A stretch of DNA of 6,780 nt, taken from an uncultured Bacilli bacterium. GTDB taxonomy: Bacteria; Bacillota_I; Bacilli_A; RF39; UBA660. A program made the position numbers and the translations under genes. The stretch spans positions 1-6,780 of the forward strand of contig CANQFF010000050.1 of NCBI GenBank assembly GCA_947598345.1. The letters are read 5' to 3'. Numbering within the stretch: position 1 is the stretch's first letter; the number at the start of each line of letters is the position of its first letter. Under the pieces are notes generated by a model, which saw only the letters and a program-made list of their open reading frames with translations, ran no database searches and was not told the origin of the DNA. Positions 1 through 4,741 of the stretch are shown here, one piece after another.

Positions 1-1227
1 TATTTTGGAAGTAAAGGTAAAGTAAAAATAGTTGGAATAATAGATTATGATTTATCTAAATATAATTCATTAAAAAATAGAGAATATGATTATGGTGCTA
101 TGACTGATGAGCAATATGATTTACTTGATGAACTTATTTTAAAAGAAAAAAATTTATATAATAATGTCTATGTAACTAATGAATTTATAGAAAAACTAGA
201 TGTTGCTAATATAGAAGAGCTAGATGAAAATACTGTTTTCTTTGATTTAGATAGTGATAATCTTGATCTATCAAGTGATGGTTATTATATAGCACCAGCA
301 ATACTTCAAAATGAATTAGAGTATTATGATGGGACTAAGTGGGTAAAGACTAAAAAGTTAAATAAAAATGATGTCATTATAAATATATATCAATTGATGC
401 GAGATTCTCGACAAGACTATGAAAAAGGATTAGAAAAGTATATTTCAAATAATCCAAATGTAGATATAGAAACACTAGAGAAAAGATACTTTGTTAATTA
501 CATAAAAGATTTAGATGTAATTGGTAAAAAAGTAAATTTAACGGTTAAAAATAGAATTGATGAAGTCGTTAACGATTATAAAGATTTAAACATTGTTGGT
601 ATTACAGGCTTTAGTGATACTCAAAGTAGAAATTATTATTTATCTAATGATTTAGTTGGTGAATATAAAATTGAGGTAGTACAAAAAACAGGTTATCTTG
701 TATCAATGTCTGATTATGAAGACTTTAAATATATGTTAACTACTTTCCCTTATAATAGTGAAATACAATCAGTCTCACCTTATAGCGAGGAAGTTACAAT
801 GCTTGTAAGGACTATAGATATATTAAAAAATATAGCATTCTATGTAAGTTTAGTATTATTTATATTTACAGTATTCTTAATAGGTAACTTTATTATGACA
901 AGTATTCACTATCGTAAAAAAGAGATAGGGGTTTTAAGAGCTCTTGGAGCACGAAGTGTTGATATTGTTAAGATATTCTTGTGGGAAGGTATTGTAATGT
1001 CATTTATATCAGCTACTATTGCATCAATATTACTTGTTTTAGTAACTAATTTACTAAATAATGTAATTATGTCAGGTACAAATTTGATTCTAACACCTTT
1101 TATACTTAATATAAGACAGTTTGTATTAATATATTTAGTTGTGTTTATAGTAACAATAATATCAAGTATTATACCAATAATTAAGATATCTAAAATGAAA
1201 CCAATAGATGCAATATTGAATAAATAA
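1..1227 (+). CDS. FtsX-family ABC transporter permease, C-terminal part (5' end outside window)
   Basis: The reading frame is open from base 1, and the first Met (base 100) lies inside a continuous protein, so the gene starts upstream; 408 codons are visible. Visible residues 1 to about 275 form a hydrophilic, acidic, Tyr/Asn-rich domain, expected outside the membrane. Three membrane segments follow at about 278-302, 328-352 and 373-395. Between the first two lies the FtsX signature RKKEIGVLRALGA (about 305-317), and the end reads KISKMKPIDAIL just after the last segment. Both motifs are typical of the MacB/FtsX/BceB permease superfamily, which couples cytosolic ATP hydrolysis to mechanical transmission or export of lipids, peptides or drugs at the membrane. 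The ATPase partner or fused ATPase domain must lie upstream. Family membership is secure; the substrate is unknown. The large extracytoplasmic domain fits a MacB-like or large fused permease better than cell-division FtsX. It is the last gene of its unit, followed 13 bases later by a terminator hairpin. Confidence 0.88.
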   Translation, partial: YFGSKGKVKIVGIIDYDLSKYNSLKNREYDYGAMTDEQYDLLDELILKEKNLYNNVYVTNEFIEKLDVANIEELDENTVFFDLDSDNLDLSSDGYYIAPAILQNELEYYDGTKWVKTKKLNKNDVIINIYQLMRDSRQDYEKGLEKYISNNPNVDIETLEKRYFVNYIKDLDVIGKKVNLTVKNRIDEVVNDYKDLNIVGITGFSDTQSRNYYLSNDLVGEYKIEVVQKTGYLVSMSDYEDFKYMLTTFPYNSEIQSVSPYSEEVTMLVRTIDILKNIAFYVSLVLFIFTVFLIGNFIMTSIHYRKKEIGVLRALGARSVDIVKIFLWEGIVMSFISATIASILLVLVTNLLNNVIMSGTNLILTPFILNIRQFVLIYLVVFIVTIISSIIPIIKISKMKPIDAILNK

Positions 1228-1240
1228 TTAAAACCAAATT

Positions 1241-1264
1241 AAGCACTTATTAGTGCTTTTTATT
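1241..1264 (+). terminator. Intrinsic terminator of the FtsX permease gene
   Basis: A perfect 7-bp stem (AAGCACT at 1241-1247 with AGTGCTT at 1252-1258) encloses a TATT loop, and T-rich sequence (TTTTATTTAT) follows from 1257. It starts 13 bases after the permease stop, so it probably separates that transcript from the collagen-like gene. Confidence 0.82.
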
Positions 1265-1270
1265 TATAAT
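1265..1270 (+). promoter_or_regulatory. Possible -10 element for the collagen-like gene
   Basis: A perfect TATAAT sits 36 bases before the collagen-like start codon, just after the terminator T-tract. No good -35 lies at the right distance (the 17-bp-spaced hexamer is AGCACT, inside the terminator stem) and there is no TG extension. In such AT-rich DNA it could be chance. A second weak candidate is TAGAAT at 1281-1286. I see no clear sigma-E or sigma-K sporulation promoter either. Confidence 0.25.
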
Positions 1271-1306
1271 ATTAATTTAGTAGAATATAGTTAATTAGGT
1301 GATTTT

Positions 1307-2830
1307 ATGGATTTATATAAAAAAGCATTAGAAAAAATAGAAAATGACAAGAAATATAAGCCACAGTGCATGGGAGCGATTATTGGCCCTACAGGTCCCA
1401 CAGGACCAGCAGGCCCTGCATTAAATATTTTAGGAAGTTTCGAAACTATAGAAGAACTAGAAAAAATATATCCTACTGGTAATTTTGGTCAAGGTTATAT
1501 AATCGGTGATAATTTATTTGTGTGGACTGTTGATGGTTGGTTAGATGTAGGTACAATTAAAGGCCCAAAAGGTGAAATTGGACCAATTGGACCTCAAGGT
1601 GAGATAGGGCCTCAAGGCATTCAAGGTGTTTCTGGAGAAGTAGGACCTCAAGGTATACCAGGTCCACAGGGGGAAATGGGACCTCAAGGTGAAATGGGAG
1701 TACAAGGAATGCAAGGTCCACCTGGTATCGAAGGACCAAAAGGTGAAAAAGGTGAAGTGGGTCCAAAAGGTGATCCCGGCGAAAGAGGTCCAATGGGTCC
1801 TCAAGGAACTCCAGGTACAAGTGTTACTATATTAGGTTCATTTGAAAATGTTGGTGAATTGCAAAGGGCATTTCCACAAGGTAAACCTGGACAGTCATAT
1901 TTAGTTGGTTCAGATTTGTATGTGTGGAGTGAAGATTCTGGTAGTTGGAATAATGTAGGTGAAATAAGGGGACCAAAGGGTGAACAAGGTGAGGTAGGAC
2001 CGATGGGACCTAAGGGGGATCCAGGTGAAAGAGGTCCAAAAGGTGAGCAAGGCCCACCAGGAATACAAGGTCCTAGAGGTGAACAAGGAATAAAAGGTGA
2101 AACTGGATTACAAGGAGAGCAGGGATTACAAGGACCTGTAGGCCCTCAGGGTGTACAAGGAATAAAAGGTGAAAGAGGACCGCAAGGTCTAAAGGGAGAA
2201 AAAGGCGATATTGGTGAACCGGGTCCAGCAGGTCCAAAGGGTGATCCCGGTCCAAAAGGAGATACTGGTGAAAGAGGACCACAAGGGCTCCCAGGAGATA
2301 TGGGATATCCTGGAATGCCTGGCCCAAAAGGAGATCCAGGACCATTAGAAGTACCTTCTGCATTTTTTATGACTGCTAATGATGAATTAGATGCTTATGG
2401 AATTGCTGTCGAGTCTAATGCTAGAATACCAATAGATACAAAAATATATGATATGAATAATGATTTTACTTTAAGTGATAATACAATCATTTTTAAAAAA
2501 GGTGGAGTTTACAAGGTAGATTTTATGGTACAAGTTTATTCATCTAGTTCTACTATATATCCTGGAAAAAACGATGTTATAGGTGTTGGTTTAAGAAAAG
2601 TTGGTGAAACAACAATTTATGTTGGGGGATGTACTTGGGATTATCAAGAACCTGTTGTTAGGATTAATGCTCACGGAATTGTCACTACTGTTTTAGATAA
2701 TGATGTATTTGAGTTAATAAATACTGCACAAGATACAATACATTTAGTTAGCCCAAATTCTAATAATTTAACAACTGATTCTTTTTTTGCAAATCCCATT
2801 GTTACTATAGTTATAGAAAAATTAAAGTAA
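1307..2830 (+). CDS. Collagen-like protein with two interspersed globular modules and a C-terminal jelly-roll-type head
   Basis: The protein has 507 residues, in order: a charged N-terminus (1-22); four Gly-X-Y triplets (27-38); globular module A (39-85); 29 unbroken Gly-X-Y triplets (86-172); globular module B (173-221); 42 unbroken triplets (222-347); and a C-terminal beta-rich domain (348-507) resembling BclA/C1q/TNF-type trimerisation heads. The start is set by AGGTGAT (1297-1303), which pairs with the 16S tail and leaves 7 bases between AGG and ATG. There is no hydrophobic signal peptide, membrane segment or LPXTG anchor. Collagen triplets are expected to form a trimeric rod carrying the C-terminal heads. 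Spore-surface BclA proteins share this leaderless rod-plus-head plan and a GPTGPTGP start, so a spore or outer-surface filament is a reasonable inference. A phage-tail or cytosolic structural role is a weaker alternative. The unit is monocistronic, flanked by terminators. The collagen class is certain; location and ligand are unknown. Confidence 0.93.
   Translation: MDLYKKALEKIENDKKYKPQCMGAIIGPTGPTGPAGPALNILGSFETIEELEKIYPTGNFGQGYIIGDNLFVWTVDGWLDVGTIKGPKGEIGPIGPQGEIGPQGIQGVSGEVGPQGIPGPQGEMGPQGEMGVQGMQGPPGIEGPKGEKGEVGPKGDPGERGPMGPQGTPGTSVTILGSFENVGELQRAFPQGKPGQSYLVGSDLYVWSEDSGSWNNVGEIRGPKGEQGEVGPMGPKGDPGERGPKGEQGPPGIQGPRGEQGIKGETGLQGEQGLQGPVGPQGVQGIKGERGPQGLKGEKGDIGEPGPAGPKGDPGPKGDTGERGPQGLPGDMGYPGMPGPKGDPGPLEVPSAFFMTANDELDAYGIAVESNARIPIDTKIYDMNNDFTLSDNTIIFKKGGVYKVDFMVQVYSSSSTIYPGKNDVIGVGLRKVGETTIYVGGCTWDYQEPVVRINAHGIVTTVLDNDVFELINTAQDTIHLVSPNSNNLTTDSFFANPIVTIVIEKLK
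1385..1420 (+). repeat. Short N-terminal Gly-X-Y block (residues 27-38)
   Basis: Four triplets, GPT GPT GPA GPA, precede globular module A. They follow CMGAII, so the stretch resembles the start of BclA-type exosporium proteins, where a short leader precedes GPTGPTGP. Four triplets alone are too few to hold a triple helix, so this may be a linker or nucleation end. Confidence 0.8.
1421..1561 (+). repeat. Globular module, copy A (residues 39-85)
   Basis: Copy A begins LNILGSFETIEELEK and ends GWLDVGTIK, running directly into GPKGE. It shares with copy B the ILGSFE opening, a following E-L pair, P-x-G, GQ-x-Y, the L-x-VW core, a second Trp and VG-x-I before GPKGE. Predicted shape: a short helix (residues about 46-54) followed by beta strands built around YIIGDNLFVW. 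Similar Trp-containing modules occur next to collagen repeats in other Bacillota proteins; I cannot name a Pfam family with confidence. Confidence 0.8.
1562..1822 (+). repeat. Collagen Gly-X-Y block 1, 29 triplets (residues 86-172)
   Basis: Glycine occupies every third residue from 86 to 170 without a break. X is mostly Pro, Glu or Ile and Y is mostly Gln, Lys or Met. Four Lys-Gly-Glu/Asp links (Lys88, 145, 148, 154) are the axial salt-bridge type known to stabilise collagen helices lacking hydroxyproline. The block is about 25 nm long at the usual 0.29 nm per residue. Confidence 0.95.
1823..1969 (+). repeat. Globular module, copy B (residues 173-221)
   Basis: This second copy opens VTILGSFENVGELQR and ends SWNNVGEIR before GPKGE. 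It is two residues longer than copy A, in the turn between the two Trp residues. The copies differ substantially at DNA level, so the duplication is old or the modules were gained separately. The longest exact shared strings are ILGSFE and GPKGE, so the fold rather than the sequence appears to be conserved. Confidence 0.8.
1970..2347 (+). repeat. Collagen Gly-X-Y block 2, 42 triplets (residues 222-347)
   Basis: Glycine is in every third position from 222 to 345 with no interruption, giving a rod of roughly 36 nm. It holds ten Lys-Gly-Glu/Asp links (Lys224, 236, 245, 263, 287, 296, 299, 311, 317, 341) and one Arg-Gly-Glu (Arg257), denser than in block 1. Its last 14 triplets become Pro-richer and lead straight into the C-terminal head, where chain registration would be expected to start. 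Confidence 0.95.
2348..2827 (+). other. C-terminal trimerisation-head-like domain of the collagen-like protein (residues 348-507)
   Basis: About 160 residues alternate short hydrophobic beta strands with polar turns. They include a GVYKVDFMVQV strand (about 400-410), a GVGLRKVGETTIYVGG hairpin (about 426-441) and a closing IVTIVIEKLK strand. Length, position after the collagen rod and the final hydrophobic strand fit the C1q/TNF/BclA-C jelly-roll class, which trimerises and nucleates the helix. This is a fold-level inference from pattern, not a confirmed family hit. Cys442 is the only Cys here; Cys21 is the only other one in the protein. Confidence 0.6.
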
Positions 2831-2853
2831 AAAGACTTTTGTCTTTTTCTTTT
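2829..2853 (+). terminator. Intrinsic terminator of the collagen-like gene
   Basis: An 8-bp stem (AAAAAGAC at 2829-2836 with GTCTTTTT at 2841-2848) with a TTTT loop overlaps the TAA stop and runs into CTTTT. The stem has only two G-C pairs, but the T-rich 3' side is typical. The A-rich 5' side means it could also act on the other strand. Confidence 0.75.
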
Positions 2854-2861
2854 AATATTTG

Positions 2862-2883
2862 TGAAATTTATTTGAAATTTATT
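2862..2883 (+). repeat. Perfect 11-bp tandem repeat upstream of the exporter promoter
   Basis: TGAAATTTATT occurs twice head to tail (2862-2872, 2873-2883). The second copy overlaps the first two bases of the -35 element. It could be a regulator site in direct-repeat form or an AT-rich upstream element for RNA polymerase alpha; it could also be chance slippage in AT-rich DNA. Confidence 0.7.
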
Positions 2884-2910
2884 GACAAACTAAAACCATT
2901 GTAATATATT
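2882..2910 (+). promoter_or_regulatory. Vegetative-type (sigma-A) promoter of the ABC exporter operon
   Basis: A perfect TTGACA (2882-2887) is followed, after exactly 17 bases, by TATATT (2905-2910, five of six consensus bases). The start point is expected near 2917, giving a leader of about 60 bases before the ATG at 2978. It is the best promoter in the window and lies immediately after a terminator and before a two-gene operon. Confidence 0.75.
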
Positions 2911-2911
2911 T

Positions 2912-2923
2912 AATGTACACATT
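2912..2923. promoter_or_regulatory. Candidate operator: short inverted repeat at the predicted start site
   Basis: AATGT (2912-2916) and ACATT (2919-2923) form inverted half-sites around a 2-base centre. Flanking TTT and AAA extend the symmetry if one T is bulged. The element covers the predicted transcription start, where a repressor dimer would block polymerase. Drug exporters of this type are often repressor-controlled, but no regulator gene is in the window, and a 5-bp arm in AT-rich DNA is weak evidence. Confidence 0.3.
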
Positions 2924-2965
2924 TAAAAAATTATAATCAAAACTGATTTAATTGTATATATTATT

Positions 2966-2974
2966 AGAGGTGAT
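2966..2974 (+). promoter_or_regulatory. Ribosome binding site of exporter subunit 1
   Basis: AGAGGTGAT contains GAGGTGAT, a long match to the 16S anti-Shine-Dalgarno sequence, with 7 bases between GAGG and the ATG at 2978. This fixes that start. The overlapping ATG at 2973 is out of frame and soon stops. Confidence 0.85.
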
Positions 2975-2977
2975 GAA

Positions 2978-4741
2978 ATGTTTAAAATATTAAAAAAGTT
3001 AACTAAGAAAGATATTCTTTTTTTATTGATATGTTTTTTACTTATAATTTTTCAAGTTTGGTTGGAATTAAAATTACCAGATTATATGAGTAATATAACT
3101 AAATTAGTTCAAACTACTGCAAATAATATAAGTGATATATTAGTTCAAGGTGGATACATGATGTTATGTGCACTTGCTAGTTTAGTGTCTGCTATTATAG
3201 TTGGTTATTTTGCATCTAAAATAGCAGCTGATTTTTCACTTAATTTAAGAAGTAGAATATTTAGAAAAGTAGAAAAATTTTCTATGGCTGAAATAAAAAA
3301 ATTTCAAACTAGTAGTTTAATTACTAGAACAACTAATGATGTTACTCAAATAGAAATGTTTATTGCTATGGGACTTCAATTAATTATAAGAGCGCCTATT
3401 ATGGCTATTTGGGCTGTTACGAAAATACTTAATAAAAATTTAGAGTGGAGCATGCTTACAGGAGCAGGAGTTATAATTCTTTTAACTACTGTAACAACTC
3501 TTATGATAATAGTTTTACCAAGATTTACTAAAGTTCAAAAATTAACTGATAAGGTAAACGGAGTTACTCGTGAGAATTTGACAGGTATTAGGGTAATAAG
3601 GGCATTTAATGCAGAAAAATTCGAAGAAAATAGATTTGAAGAAGTTAACAATACATTAACTAAAACACAAATGTTTAACCAAAAATGTTTTGCTATAATG
3701 CAACCGATTATGAATATAGTTATGCACTTTTTGACACTCGGAATATATTTTATTGGTGCTTTTTTGATACAATCTGCAAATATGACAGATAAAATAAATT
3801 TATTTAGTAATATGATAGTATTTACAAGTTATGGAATGCAAGTAATAATGTCATTTTTGATGCTTGCTATGATATTTATGATATGGCCAAGAGCCCAAGT
3901 ATCAGCTCGCCGTATAAATGAAGTTTTAGATCAAAAATCAAGTATTGTAGATGGTAATTTGGATGTTACAAGTTTAAATGAAGTAGGTACTGTAGAATTT
4001 AAAAATGTATCTTTTAAATATCCAGATGCCGATGAATATTTACTTAAAAATATATCTTTTAAAGCAAATAAAGGCGAAACAGTTGCATTTATAGGTTCAA
4101 CTGGTAGTGGTAAAAGTACTTTAATAAATCTTGTTCCAAGGTTTTATGATGTTACAGATGGTGAAGTATTTGTAGATGGAGTTAATGTTAAAGATTATAA
4201 ATTAACAGATCTTCATAATAAAATAGGTTATGTACCTCAAAAAGCAGTAATGTTTACTGGTACTGTTTTTGATAATGTATCTTATGGTTATAATGGTAGT
4301 GAAAAGCCAAATTTAAGTAAAGTTAAAAAGGCAATTGAAGTTGCTCAGGGAAAAGAATTTGTAGAAAAAATGGATAAAAAGTATGAATCACATGTAGCTC
4401 GAGGAGGTACTAATATATCTGGTGGTCAAAAACAAAGACTTGCTATCGCTCGTGCTATTGCAAGAAATCCAGAAATATATATTTTTGATGATTCTTTCTC
4501 AGCTCTTGATTATAAGACAGATGCAATTTTAAGAAAAGAATTAAAGAAGTATACAAAAGATGCAACGAGTTTGATTGTTGCTCAAAGAATAGGTACTATT
4601 ATAAGCGCTGATAAAATTGTTGTGTTAGATAAAGGTGAATGTGTTGGCGTAGGTACACATAAAGAACTATTGAAAAATTGTGAAGTTTATAAAGAGATTG
4701 CTCTATCACAACTTTCAAAGGAGGAATTAGAACATGCCTAG
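2978..4741 (+). CDS. Heterodimeric ABC exporter, subunit 1 (degenerate catalytic residues, canonical signature)
   Basis: A full half-transporter of 587 residues: six membrane segments (about 12-30, 58-79, 130-150, 157-181, 240-267, 276-303), then a nucleotide-binding domain. Walker A is GSTGSGKST (373-381, Lys379), the Q-loop is Gln421, the signature is ISGGQ (480-484) and Walker B is IYIFDD. Asp505 replaces the catalytic Glu, the D-loop is SALD (508-511), and Gln536 stands where the switch His belongs. Such Asp/Gln replacement marks the degenerate-site subunit of heterodimeric exporters (BmrC/LmrC/TM287 type), which bind ATP in their own site without efficient hydrolysis. Its intact signature should complete the active site of the partner. 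It is the first gene of a two-gene operon, with a strong promoter and RBS upstream, and overlaps subunit 2 by 8 bases. Probable role: export of drugs or other amphipathic compounds across the cell membrane; substrate unknown. Length is close to BmrC (about 585 residues, from memory). Confidence 0.93.
   Translation: MFKILKKLTKKDILFLLICFLLIIFQVWLELKLPDYMSNITKLVQTTANNISDILVQGGYMMLCALASLVSAIIVGYFASKIAADFSLNLRSRIFRKVEKFSMAEIKKFQTSSLITRTTNDVTQIEMFIAMGLQLIIRAPIMAIWAVTKILNKNLEWSMLTGAGVIILLTTVTTLMIIVLPRFTKVQKLTDKVNGVTRENLTGIRVIRAFNAEKFEENRFEEVNNTLTKTQMFNQKCFAIMQPIMNIVMHFLTLGIYFIGAFLIQSANMTDKINLFSNMIVFTSYGMQVIMSFLMLAMIFMIWPRAQVSARRINEVLDQKSSIVDGNLDVTSLNEVGTVEFKNVSFKYPDADEYLLKNISFKANKGETVAFIGSTGSGKSTLINLVPRFYDVTDGEVFVDGVNVKDYKLTDLHNKIGYVPQKAVMFTGTVFDNVSYGYNGSEKPNLSKVKKAIEVAQGKEFVEKMDKKYESHVARGGTNISGGQKQRLAIARAIARNPEIYIFDDSFSALDYKTDAILRKELKKYTKDATSLIVAQRIGTIISADKIVVLDKGECVGVGTHKELLKNCEVYKEIALSQLSKEELEHA
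4717..4724 (+). promoter_or_regulatory. Ribosome binding site of exporter subunit 2, inside the end of subunit 1
   Basis: AAAGGAGG lies within the last codons of subunit 1, with 9 bases before the ATG at 4734. This supports 4734 rather than a later Met as the start, and the placement suggests translational coupling of the two subunits at equal amounts. Confidence 0.88.

Noticed and set aside
1562..2347. Short recurring DNA units that might be taken for a CRISPR array or minisatellite
   Set aside because: The repetition has a 9-base codon period (Gly-X-Y) and drifts at third positions; there are no constant repeats with unique spacers.
1541..2363. Several long open frames on the minus strand under the collagen repeats
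   Set aside because: They are antisense shadows of Gly-X-Y codons (low-complexity Leu/His/Phe/Trp-rich translations) with no ribosome sites; the plus-strand frame is plainly the coding one.
2917..2977. Leader-peptide attenuator or riboswitch ahead of the exporter, as known for bmrCD
   Set aside because: The leader is only about 60 bases, has no small reading frame with a ribosome site, and no stable paired stems or terminator hairpin.
3731..3749. TTGACA followed by TATATT inside exporter subunit 1
   Set aside because: Only 7 bases separate the hexamers, far too few for a sigma-A promoter, and the site is mid-gene with no start nearby.
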